The notes below the pieces were generated by a model that saw only the letters and a program-made list of their open reading frames with translations, was not told where the DNA came from and did no database searches. Shown here one piece after another: positions 1 through 9,310 of a stretch of DNA of 64,000 bases (the first letter of the stretch is position 1; every line of letters starts with the position of its first letter). The translations under genes and the position numbers were made by a program. This DNA comes from CAZMZW01 sp963802275. Lineage in GTDB: Bacteria; Chloroflexota; Anaerolineae; Anaerolineales; Anaerolineaceae. The stretch spans positions 62,001-126,000 of the forward strand of contig CAWDIB010000004.1 of assembly GCA_963802275.1 (NCBI GenBank), written 5' to 3'.

Positions 1-762
1 ACCTGGCAGTGGTGGCAATCACCGGGAAGAGGTCCTCCTGTCTGACCAACAACCTGATCATGGTGTCCTGGGATGAATGTCCGCTCATTGACATGCCCAC
101 ATTTTACGAGTTTCTTACCGGTAAGCTCCCCACCGATCATATCTCCGATGACTGGATATTCGATTGGAGTATCAATAGCAGTAAAATCTATTATATCAGG
201 TTAAAGCGTCTTATTGATTTGATCCTTGGCAGGAATATTTCTCCTTGTAGCCAGTCCTCTGATGCTGTTGGTTGCCTTGTCAATTAAGCTGGACAGTAAA
301 GGCCCAATATTTTTTCTGCAGGAGAGACTTGGCCAAAAAGGGAAGCCCTTTAAGATCATAAAATTTAGAACCATGTTTACAGAGCGCAACAATGATGGCC
401 CAGTTTGGACCGAACAGAATGACCCTCGTATTACTAACGTCGGTAGAGTAATTCGAAAGCTTCGGCTGGATGAGTTGCCGCAATTATGGAATATTCTCAG
501 AGGCGAAATGAGTTTTATTGGACCCCGGCCCCTGGCTCATACTACCCATATGGACCAGATTTTTTTTTATAACTATCGGACCTTGGTCAAGCCGGGCATT
601 ACCGGCTGGGCCCAAGTGACGTTTCCCGATGGATTGTCAATTGATACAACTCAGGAAAAAATCAAATACGATCTTTACTATATTAAGAATATTGGCTTTC
701 TCCTGGATTTGGCCATTCTGCTGAAAACCGTACGCACTGTGGTTTTTGGGCAGGGCAGATAA
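1..762 (+). CDS. Bacterial sugar transferase (exopolysaccharide priming), 5' partial and frameshifted
   Basis: C-terminal part of a membrane undecaprenyl-phosphate sugar-1-phosphate transferase, the enzyme that starts a repeat unit in exopolysaccharide synthesis. The reading frame enters from the left window edge and includes a YEFLTGKLP stretch typical of the linker before the catalytic domain in PEP-CTERM/exosortase-associated members. The catalytic domain then shows a membrane segment (AGIFLLVASPLMLLVAL), KFRTM, KLRLDELPQLWNIL and GPRP, followed by KPGITGWAQV. One extra T around 225-227 splits the protein into two frames; removing it restores LIDLILAGIFLL. An asparagine synthetase follows, a usual partner in exosortase-type EPS loci. 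Family is clear; whether the frameshift is real or a sequence error cannot be told from one copy. Confidence 0.85.
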
Positions 763-769
763 CTGGCGA

Positions 770-792
770 CCGGAAGCCTCGGGGGGCTCCGG
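770..792 (+). terminator. Possible weak terminator hairpin
   Basis: Just after the sugar transferase stop, CCGGAAGCC (770-778) can pair with GGGCTCCGG (784-792) with one bulge. It is followed by only a short T-poor stretch (atttc), so a function as intrinsic terminator is uncertain. Confidence 0.3.
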
Positions 793-964
793 ATTTCAGA
801 CTTCAGGCTTAAAGGACCAGGTGTTTACTAGGCACTGAGGAGCGGAGGCGGTCGGTTCCGGTGACCAGCGCCCGGCTGCATGGTTTTCCCCGGCTTGGTG
901 AGCCCGGCCGGATAGGCATCACTATGATGATAATTCAAAACAGTTTGGCATCCCGATAACCTGA

Positions 965-1527
965 ATGTGCGGTCTGGCGGGAATTTTTGCCTACGAGAGC
1001 GCGGCCTTCGCCGTCGACGCGGCGGAACTTGTGCGGATGCGCGAGGCCATGCAAGCCCGGGGGCCGGATGGGGCGGGGTTGTGGATTTCCGGGGATCAGC
1101 GCGTGGGGCTGGCGCATCGCCGCCTCTCCATCATTGATTTGAGCGAGGCCGGGGCCCAGCCCATGGCCACCCCGGATAAGTCCGTCTGGGTGGTGTTCAA
1201 CGGCGAGATTTATAATTACCGGGAGATCCGGACCGGGCTGGAGGCTAAAGGGTATCGCTTTCAGTCCCAGAGCGACACCGAGGTCCTGCTCCACCTCTAC
1301 CAGGAGTACGGCGACGCCATGACGGCGCGGCTCCGGGGCATGTATGCCTTTGCCATCTGGGACGAGTCCCGGCAGCGGCTGCTCCTGGGGCGGGACCCTT
1401 TCGGCATCAAGCCCCTCTACTACGCCGATGACGGCAGGACCCTGAGGTTTGCGTCCCAGGTCAAGGCCCTGCTGGCCGGCGGGGGCGTGGATACGAGCCC
1501 TGAGCCCGCCGGGCACGCGGGGTTTTT
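965..1527 (+). pseudogene. asnB: Asparagine synthase (glutamine-hydrolysing), N-terminal glutaminase half only
   Basis: Starts MCGLAGIF, so the catalytic Cys2 of class II glutamine amidotransferases is present. It continues through RGPDGAG, LAHRRLSIIDLS, FNGEIYNY, SDTEVLLHLYQEYG and GRDPFGIKPLYY, all standard landmarks of the AsnB glutaminase domain. The similarity stops at about residue 188 (GHAGFF, near 1527). Full AsnB proteins are 600 or more residues, and the ATP-dependent synthetase half is absent. The next bases encode an unrelated M1 aminopeptidase. The break falls in a run of Ts shared by both sequences, which points to an assembly or recombination junction. The glutaminase domain alone could at most hydrolyse glutamine. 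Confidence 0.85.
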
Positions 1528-3597
1528 TCCAACACGGCGATGGCCAGTGTCCGGCGCATGCCGGAGCGCGGCAAAAAAGAGGTCAACTTCGCACCGACCA
1601 TCCCGATGTCCACGTATCTATTGGCATTTGTGATCGGGCCGCTGGAGCCGACCGACGCCGTCCAAGCGGACGGGATCCCGATTCGGGTCTGGGCCGTTCC
1701 GGGGAAGGGACATCTCGGGCTCGTTCGCACTCGAGGTGGCGGCGTTCTCCTTGCGCTTCGTTCCGGGAGTACTTCGCCGTGGACTATCCGGGGGACAAGC
1801 TGGACCTGATCGCCATTCCCGACTTCGCCTTCGGCGCCATGGAGAATCTGGGCGCTATCACGTTTCGCGAGACCGCGCTTCTGGCGGACCAGGGGAGCGC
1901 CACCCATGCCGAGCTCGCCCGGGTGGCCCACGTGGTGGCCCACGAGATCGCGCACATGTGGTTCGGGGATCTGGTGACGATGGCGTGGTGGAACGGACTC
2001 TGGCTGAATGAGGCCTTCGCCACGTTCATGGAGGTGCTGGCGGTCGACGCGTGGAAAACCCGCCTGGGGGCGCTGGGACAACTTCGGCGTGTCGCGGACC
2101 GCCGCCTTTCTGACGGACGGTCTTCGGTCGAGTCGCCCCATCGAGTTCGAGGTAGTGGCTCCCAAGGACGCCGAGGCCATGTTCGACGTGCTGACGTACG
2201 AGAAGGGTGGGGCCGTCCTCCGGATGCTGGAGCAGTATCTCGGCCCCGAGGTCTTTCGCGACGGCGTCCGGAAGTATCTGACCGCGCACCAGTTCTCCAA
2301 CGCCGAGACGACGGATCTCTGGAAAGCTCTGGGGAACGCATCCGGTCAACCGATCCCGGAGATGATGGACGGATGGATCTTCCGGCAGGGGTTTCCCATG
2401 GTGACCGTGGAAGCGGAGGGGACGGGCGAAATCGTGCGCTTCAGCCAACGCCCGTTCCGGTATCTGGCCGATGGCGACGACACGAAATCCCTCTGGCAGG
2501 TTCCGATCACCTATCGCGCTCGGGTGAACGACAACATCGTTCGCGGCCACATCCTTCTCTCGACCGCGGTAGAGCGCGTCACCTTTCCGGGCAAACCGGA
2601 CTGGGTCGTGGCGAACGAGGGGGGCCACGGTTTCTACCGTGTGCGGTACGGGCGGGCACTCCTCGCACCGCTCCTCCGTGCACCCGCCGAAACGCTGGCA
2701 GCCATCGAGCGTTTCAACCTGGTCAGCGACGCCTGGGCGGCGACCGTGGCGGGCATGTTTCCGGTGGCCGACTTCCTGGAGTTGACGGGCCGGTTCCGGC
2801 ACGAAGCCGACCGGCACGTATGGACCTCGCTCCTGGCGTCGTTCGGGTATCTCGCACGGGTCGCCCCGACCGATCTTCGGTCCGGCCTGGAAGCGCTGGT
2901 CCGCGATCGGCTGGGAGAAGCCACGCGGCGCGTCGGTTGGTCTTCGAGGGCCGAAGAGAGCGACCTTGATCGCGAACTGCGGGGCGAGCTTCTCCGGACG
3001 ATGGGAACACTCGGGAACGATGGGGAGGTTCAGCAGGCGGCGCGCGGCCTTTACGATCGCGCCGCGGAGGCGGCCGTGCCGGACCCCAGCGTGCACGCGG
3101 CCGTCATCGCGTTGGTGGCGCATACGGGGGGCGAGAGCGAGTATCAGGAGTTCCTGGCGCGCTTCAAGGCGGCCACGACGCCACAGGGCGAGCAGCGGTA
3201 TCTTCGCGCGCTGACCGGTTTCCGCACTCCGGAACTGATCCGGCGAACGCTCGAGTTCTGCGTCAACGGCGAGGTGCGAACGCAGGACGCGCCGTTCGTG
3301 GTGCGAGACCTGCTCCTGAGTTTCCACGGCCGCGAGCCGGCATGGGGCTTTGTCAAGGAGCACTGGGAAGAGATGGAGCGGCGTTACCCCTCCCAGAGCG
3401 GCTTGCGGCGTCTCTGCGAGGGTATCACCGGGCTGGCCACGCCGGCGCTCGAGGCGGACGTGCGGTCCTTCTTCGGCTCCCGGACGGTTTCTTTTGGCGG
3501 GAAGACGCTGGAGCAGTATCTGGAACAGCTTCAGGTGGCGGTCCGCTTTCAAGAGCGGGAAACGTCGGCGTTGCGGGTCTACCTTGGCAAAACCTGA
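1528..3597 (+). CDS. M1-family zinc aminopeptidase, N-terminally truncated, three frameshifts
   Basis: Gluzincin aminopeptidase that removes N-terminal residues from peptides. The exopeptidase motif GAMEN is encoded at 1833-1847 and the zinc motif HEIAH at 1941-1955, with the third ligand E 18 residues later (NEAFAT). An ERAP1_C-like helical domain fills the C-terminal half. The N-terminal beta domain is missing because the gene begins at the junction with asnB. Frames change near 1711-1722, at about 1760 (extra G) and in the AAAA run at 2055-2058; from 2059 on the protein is open to a TGA at 3595-3597. Codon use is strongly GC-rich, unlike the region after 6.1 kb. The frameshifts look like indel errors, but decay cannot be excluded. 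Confidence 0.85.
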
Positions 3598-3677
3598 CCG
3601 GTTGGAGCTTGCGCGGAATACTTCCTTCGCTGGCCCGCGATCGGCCGGGCAGCCTTTCAGGTGGGCAAAACCCCACC

Positions 3678-3693
3678 GTGGGCAAATGCCCAC
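3678..3693. repeat. Short perfect inverted repeat GTGGGCAAATGCCCAC
   Basis: A 7-bp palindromic stem with a two-base centre. A related imperfect copy (GTGGGCAAAACCCCAC, 3661-3676) lies just upstream. Possibly a dispersed palindromic element or a weak terminator of the aminopeptidase gene; no T tract follows. Confidence 0.45.
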
Positions 3694-3835
3694 GCTTCGC
3701 GACGGACAGCCGCGGCGCTGAGGATCTCTTGCGTAGGCGGTCGTGACGGACGATTGACTCCCAACGTGTTGATTTCATTCAATCGAATACCGTGACGGAA
3801 TCCGGTATGGACGATCGGCGTCGGCCGCCAGTTTC

Positions 3836-3851
3836 TGGCATTCTCTTTGCT
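3836..3851 (+). promoter_or_regulatory. Putative sigma-54 (-24/-12) promoter
   Basis: TGGCATTCTCTTTGCT matches the TGGCAC-N5-TTGCW consensus except for one base, with the invariant GG and GC 12 bases apart. It lies about 110 bases upstream of the glycine-rich gene. Chance matches occur in a 64 kb sequence, so this is tentative. Confidence 0.4.
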
Positions 3852-3964
3852 TTAAGGTCTCTCCGTCAGAAGAGACGCGCTGCGCGGTGCCGGAAGAGAC
3901 AGGCAGGGGATTTCGGACGGCGTTGACTTCAGCGGGTAGGTGGTCCGCAAGGGAGGATTGGACG

Positions 3965-4647
3965 ATGAAAGCGAAACTTCGAACCCTGATGTTGATGGTC
4001 GTGGCGTTCTTGGTCGTGCCGTTCCTGGCCGACCTTCACGTTCCCTTCGGTTCGGGTGACAATGGCGTCGCCTTTGCCAAGGATGGCGGCGGCGGTGGCG
4101 ACAGCGGTGGCAGCGGCGGGGGTTCCGGCAGCGGAGGTAGCGGCTCCGGCAGCGGCGACAGCGGCGGCCATGGGGGCGAGGGGGGCGGGAGGCGGCAGCG
4201 GGGGTCAGGGGGGAGGGGCGCGTGGGAGCGACAGCGGGGGCCGCGGAAGTGACAGCAGCGGCCATGGTGGTTCGTCCGGGCACAGCGCGGACTCGTCGCG
4301 AGGCGGTGAAGGACAAGGGCAGGGCCGTGATGGCGGCCTTGGCCATGGCCACTCCGGCCGCGGCACAGGGAACAGTGTCTCAGAAGCCGCCCACTTCGAC
4401 CGCCCACGGCGGGCGAGCGGCTGCCCAGGAGGCCGGTGCGCGTAATCTGGGTGGGGCCGTGAGCTCGGCGGTTCACGAGGCGCAACAGGCCCGCGACCAG
4501 GATCGTACCCGCGACCAGGATCGTACCCGCGACCAGGATCGTACCCGCGAAACGGAGACTCGACGCGAGGTTGAGGCGCGTCAGCGAGAGGTCGAGGCGG
4601 AGAACCGCGACATTGGCAGGGTGAGTGGGGCGACGGTTCCCCGCTAA
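3965..4647 (+). CDS. Exported glycine/serine-rich low-complexity protein, frameshifted
   Basis: Begins with a clear Sec signal peptide (MKAKLRTLMLMVVAFLVVP) and then becomes a Gly/Ser-rich low-complexity chain (GGGGGDSGGSGGGSGSGG and so on). The composition switches frame twice, around 4170-4190 and 4300-4340, before ending in a charged tail with three RDQDRT repeats and a stop at 4645-4647. Each frame ends quickly elsewhere, so a single frameshifted gene is the simplest reading. The charged tail (RETETRREVEARQREVEAENRD) suggests a coiled coil. No family recognised; probably a cell-envelope or secreted protein. It is followed by a strong hairpin terminator. The exact protein sequence in the middle is uncertain. 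Confidence 0.5.
4490..4550. repeat. 18-bp tandem repeat, three perfect copies
   Basis: Unit CCCGCGACCAGGATCGTA at 4490-4507, 4508-4525 and 4526-4543, plus a partial copy. It stays in frame and encodes the hexapeptide RDQDRT repeated three times in the tail of the glycine-rich protein. Confidence 0.9.
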
Positions 4648-4665
4648 CGTATGACTGGGATATGC

Positions 4666-4701
4666 GGGCCGAACCCGAACGGACAACAACGGGTTCGGCC
4701 C
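4666..4701 (+). terminator. Intrinsic terminator hairpin
   Basis: GGGCCGAACCCG (4666-4677) pairs perfectly with CGGGTTCGGCCC (4690-4701), a 12-bp GC-rich stem with a 12-base loop, 18 bases after the stop of the glycine-rich gene. The T tract is weak (ttcaag). Confidence 0.6.
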
Positions 4702-4765
4702 TTCAAGTCACACATCGCCACCACGGCGACACAACATTGGATGGAGAAATGGGGGCTGGCCGGTC

Positions 4766-5554
4766 ATGACGACCCGGATGAGAAGTCGCTTCACCCGATT
4801 CGCACTGGTTCTTGCTGTGACCCTCGGCGTCGGCTTCGCTACGAGCGGCTGCGTGGCCATGGCACAAAGCCTTCAGGCCCAGCGGAGCTACGACCAGGGG
4901 TTGGAGCGCTACAAGGCCAGGGACTATGCCGGTGCGATCCCGCACCTCGAGAAAGCGCTTAGTGCGCAACCGGATTTCGACGAGGCCGAGGTGTCGCTGG
5001 CCTGGAGTTACTATCACGTCGCGAAGTATCCCGAGGCGACCAGGCACTTCCGACAAGCCCTCGCGCGCAAGCCGCAGTGGGAAGGTGCCCACGACGGCCT
5101 GGGATGGACCCGGTATCGGGTTGGGCGCTATCATTTGGCGCTGGAGTCTTTCCGCCAGGCGCTCGCCCTGGATCGCAACTACCGCGATGCCGCCGTAGGG
5201 TATGCCTACGCGCTATTCGAACTGGGCCGATACGCGGAGGCCGTGTCCCACCTGGAGCGACTCACCAAGGACGGGGAGGGTGGTCTGCTTAAGAGCCCGG
5301 TCTCCGATGTCGAGGATGTCCGGTCTCGTTATGCCTGGACGCTCTTTTACCTCGGGGACTACGCCAAGGCGCGGGAGCAATTCACCAAGGGCATCGCCGC
5401 CCGGCCGGAGTGGTCCGGCCTCCATAACGGACTCGGCTGGACCTTCCTCCGACTCGGCGACAAGGTTCAGGCGCGACGCGCCTTCCAGCGGGCGGTGGAC
5501 CTGAAGCCGGACCTGGCGGATGCCAGAGAGGGGATGGCACAACTCCAGCCCTGA
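4766..5554 (+). CDS. TPR-repeat lipoprotein
   Basis: 262-residue exported protein. The N-terminus has basic residues, a hydrophobic core and a lipobox-like ATSGC at about residues 25-29, so it is probably lipid-anchored. The rest is a run of about six tetratricopeptide repeats (for example RSYDQGLERYKARDYAGAI, WEGAHDGLGWTRYRVGRY, GLHNGLGWTFLRLGD), which usually mediate protein-protein contacts. The frame is intact, unlike its neighbours. An alternative start is the ATG at 4778. No partner is evident. Codon use is GC-rich like the preceding genes. Confidence 0.75.
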   Translation: MTTRMRSRFTRFALVLAVTLGVGFATSGCVAMAQSLQAQRSYDQGLERYKARDYAGAIPHLEKALSAQPDFDEAEVSLAWSYYHVAKYPEATRHFRQALARKPQWEGAHDGLGWTRYRVGRYHLALESFRQALALDRNYRDAAVGYAYALFELGRYAEAVSHLERLTKDGEGGLLKSPVSDVEDVRSRYAWTLFYLGDYAKAREQFTKGIAARPEWSGLHNGLGWTFLRLGDKVQARRAFQRAVDLKPDLADAREGMAQLQP

Positions 5555-5760
5555 CAGCCGCGACGATCGCTCCGCCGTTGCCGGGGTGTCCGCGCCACGG
5601 TTTTCTTGTTCGCGGCACTGACTCGTTCGGAAGGAGAGGCGGCGCGTTGTCCGACGATGTCTCGGGATCACTCGCGGTTCCGAAGGTCGAATTCTCCGAA
5701 CGAGCGGCTGGGAGTCCTCCAGTTGACTGGGATGGGCGAGTCTGCCATGCTCGCTCCAAG

Positions 5761-6118
5761 ATGAGGGCGTGGCCTTTTGGGCGATGGAAGACCGGTTTGG
5801 CGCTGACCCGCCAGTTCGCCGTCCTGAGTTTTCTCGTCATCGGTCTGATCACGGCGGCGCTGTCGGCCGTCATGTCCAACTCCCTCCGGAAAGACCTCCT
5901 CGACCGGCAATGGAGCACCACGGCCGATTATATCCGCCGCGGCATCCTTACCCACTTATCCCCCGATGACTTTCTCCAGCCAAACGCCGACGCCTCCCGG
6001 GAGCATTTCGAAAGCGCTGGCACGGGGGGTGGCGATGCCCGAGATCGTACGGGTGAGCCTGCGACGCCGACATGCGAGTCGTCGGTCGGACGAGCCGCGC
6101 CTGATCGGTTACCTACTT
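5761..6118 (+). pseudogene. N-terminal fragment of a membrane sensor kinase
   Basis: Starts at an ATG followed by KTGLALTRQFAVLSF and a transmembrane helix (VIGLITAALSAVMS), then an extracytoplasmic stretch, SPDDFLQPNADASREHFES. That is the usual beginning of a two-component histidine kinase. Beyond 6010 the coding signal hops between frames (PEIVRV, then DADMRVV, then SDEPRLIG), and it ends near 6118 where base composition changes abruptly. No HisKA or ATPase domain is present. This appears to be the last piece of the GC-rich foreign or misassembled segment. Confidence 0.5.
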
Positions 6119-6334
6119 CGCGTTCCCCGATGTATAGACGAACTTGATCCTATTGGGGCTGAGGGAGGGGTTGCTGGAGGGGAAGCGCCATTCCTCCAAT
6201 CTTGTTGCGATTGCCAGGGCATTTTCCGAAAATGAGCGTGGTTTTGGATAGGCGTGTTCTCCCATGAATTTGCCCGTGCTCTGCATTTCTTCCCCTTCAA
6301 ATGTTCTTATAAGGTTCCACTCGTTGGTCTTCAT
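6113..6334 (-). CDS. Possible small protein ending at the composition boundary
   Basis: 73-residue frame with a well-placed ribosome site (AAGGA five bases before the ATG). It lies downstream of, and on the same strand as, the pentapeptide-repeat gene. No family recognised. Its last codons and TAG stop sit exactly where the AT-richer main sequence meets the GC-rich patch, so the true 3' end may have been lost. It could also be non-coding. Confidence 0.35.
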   Translation of the reverse strand: MKTNEWNLIRTFEGEEMQSTGKFMGEHAYPKPRSFSENALAIATRLEEWRFPSSNPSLSPNRIKFVYTSGNAK

Positions 6335-6391
6335 GATTTCCTTAATAAATTATTAGCACAAATCAGCTATTTTCTCATCATGACTGATGGA

Positions 6392-7081
6392 TCAATATGC
6401 ATCTAAATAATAGTCACCAGAAAAATTCTTGGCTTCCTTGTAGTTGGCAGATTTTACACACGTGTCCTTGATGACCGCATTCTCAAAATCTGCTCCCTTG
6501 AGATTTGAACCTACCAGAGATACGAGAGTCAGGTTGGCTTCCTGGAGAGTGGCATCCGCAAGGTCAGTAAAACTGAGGTCTGCATTTCTCAAATTGGATT
6601 TCCTGAAGTCTGCTCCCACCAGGTTTGCCTGAGTGAGATTTAAGAACTGAAGATTGGCACCACTCAGATTGGCGCTGGACAGATTGGCTCCATGTAAATC
6701 AGCATATTCCAGGTTTGCGTTGTATAGGTTAGCAAATTGGAAGTCTGCATTGTAGTAACGTTTCACCCCAATGAGGATTGCTCCCGTCAGGTTTGCGTGC
6801 GATAGATTCACATTCGAATGGTCTGCATCTTCGAGCTTGCTTCTATCAAAACTGAGGTCAGCCCCCTGCAGGTTGGCACCACTGAGATTAGCCCCGCTGA
6901 GGCATACCCCTTTGAGATTGGCGCCAGCGAGATTTGCATGGGAGAGGTTTGCGTCCATTAAAGATGTTTCAGTAAGATCAGCACCCTCGAGATTGGCACA
7001 CTCACCGCCGGTTTCCTTTTTTAGCCATTTTTCATGCCTGCTGATGATCTCTTTCAATTCATCTGCTGATATTTTTTCCAT
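6392..7081 (-). CDS. Pentapeptide-repeat protein
   Basis: 229 residues. After a ~28-residue helical leader (SADELKEIISRHEKWL), almost the whole chain consists of A(D/N)LXX pentapeptides such as ANLEG ADLTE, ANLSH, ANLAG and ANLKG. These fold into a right-handed quadrilateral beta helix. Members range from DNA-gyrase mimics (Qnr, MfpA) to proteins of unknown role; nothing here specifies a function. No signal peptide or membrane segment, so probably cytoplasmic. Frame intact, composition like the main contig. It is the first clearly native gene after the boundary near 6118. Confidence 0.85.
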   Translation of the reverse strand: MEKISADELKEIISRHEKWLKKETGGECANLEGADLTETSLMDANLSHANLAGANLKGVCLSGANLSGANLQGADLSFDRSKLEDADHSNVNLSHANLTGAILIGVKRYYNADFQFANLYNANLEYADLHGANLSSANLSGANLQFLNLTQANLVGADFRKSNLRNADLSFTDLADATLQEANLTLVSLVGSNLKGADFENAVIKDTCVKSANYKEAKNFSGDYYLDAY

Positions 7082-7155
7082 AGAATTTCCTTTGTTAACT
7101 AAGATGGATAAAAAAATTGATATTACTCATTGATTATACATATGAACAATATAAA

Positions 7156-7172
7156 GCCGGCGGGGCGCCGGC
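7156..7172. repeat. Perfect GC-rich hairpin
   Basis: GCCGGCG-GGG-CGCCGGC: a 7-bp stem with a three-base loop in the spacer between the hydrogenase operon end and the pentapeptide gene start. It may contribute to termination of the hydrogenase transcript. Confidence 0.45.
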
Positions 7173-7258
7173 AGAATCAAAGGGGTTTACAACGATTTAA
7201 AAAGGTGGGTAAATATAATACTAAGGAGACGCCAGCCCCAGTATAAAGATTATAAATA

Positions 7259-7282
7259 GCGGGTGGCGAGGGCGCCACCCGC
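7259..7282 (-). terminator. Terminator of the hydrogenase operon
   Basis: GCGGGTGGCG (7259-7268) pairs perfectly with CGCCACCCGC (7273-7282), a 10-bp stem with a four-base loop, 15 bases beyond the hoxH stop. On the minus strand it is followed by a T/A-rich run (tatttataatctt). Confidence 0.75.
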
Positions 7283-7297
7283 ATCAAAATAGTGTTT

Positions 7298-8703
<1,406 letters not shown>

Positions 8704-8729
<26 letters not shown>

Positions 8730-9291
8730 TGTCTGATTTCCTAATTCCACATGATTTTATCTTCTTTTTGAGGTCCGGGATGCGCCCCTGGGCCAGTTCG
8801 CTCAGGGCATAGAAGATGACATCCGCATCCGGCGGGCAGCCGGGAATGAACACATCCACCGGCACCACTTCGTGCACCGCGCGCACCAGAGTGGGTTTGC
8901 ACAGTTCCGGGTCGGTGGGCACCTTGCTGCCGGGCTCATTGCTTTCGGCTTCCACGTAGGCACGGCGCAGGGTTTCTTCGAGGGTGAAGAAGTTGCGCAT
9001 GGCGGGCACACCACCGAAGACGGCGCAGTCACCCAGGGAAACCAGGATCTTGCAGCGCTTGCGCATCAGTTTGGCTACTTCTTCATTGGCGGTATTGTTA
9101 ATGCCGCCTTCGAGAATACCCACATCCACGCCGTTTTCATCCGGGTGCTTGAGGTCGGTAATGGGGGTGGAACGCAGGTCCACCAATTCGATCAACTTGA
9201 CGATCCTTTCATCGATATCCAAAAAGGACATATGACAGCCGGCACAGCCAGCCATCCAGTCGGTTGCAACTTTTGGTTTTGCCATAATCAT
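8704..9291 (-). CDS. hoxY: [NiFe] hydrogenase small subunit, HoxY/HydS type
   Basis: Carries the proximal [4Fe-4S] cluster that passes electrons from the NiFe site. The ligands are seen in MAGCAGCHMSF, GDCAVFGG and IPGCPPDAD, the pattern of short Group 3 small subunits (about 195 residues, no Tat signal). Start chosen at ATG 9291 (MIMAKPKVATDW) or 9285, with GGA just upstream; longer upstream frame overlaps the previous gene and lacks similarity. The stop overlaps the start of hoxH by about 26 bases. An indel in the A-run near 8745-8765 would instead give a stop before hoxH (ending KIMWN), so the last ~15 residues are uncertain. Confidence 0.88.
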
Positions 9292-9310
9292 TGTTCCTTT
9301 TTCCAGTGAG

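Larger units (their letters stand above)
3598..3964. other. Non-coding spacer with hairpins and a sigma-54-like site
   Basis: A 367-base gap with no convincing gene. It holds two adjacent GTGGGCA-type inverted repeats (3661-3693) and a sigma-54 promoter-like sequence (3836-3851) ahead of the glycine-rich gene. Nothing else recognisable. Confidence 0.5.

Noticed and set aside
3661..3693. Insertion-sequence ends
   Set aside because: Only short palindromes; no transposase or target duplication in the GC-rich patch.
4490..4550. Short direct repeats as a CRISPR array
   Set aside because: Three 18-bp units are contiguous with no spacers and are in frame with coding sequence; no cas genes.
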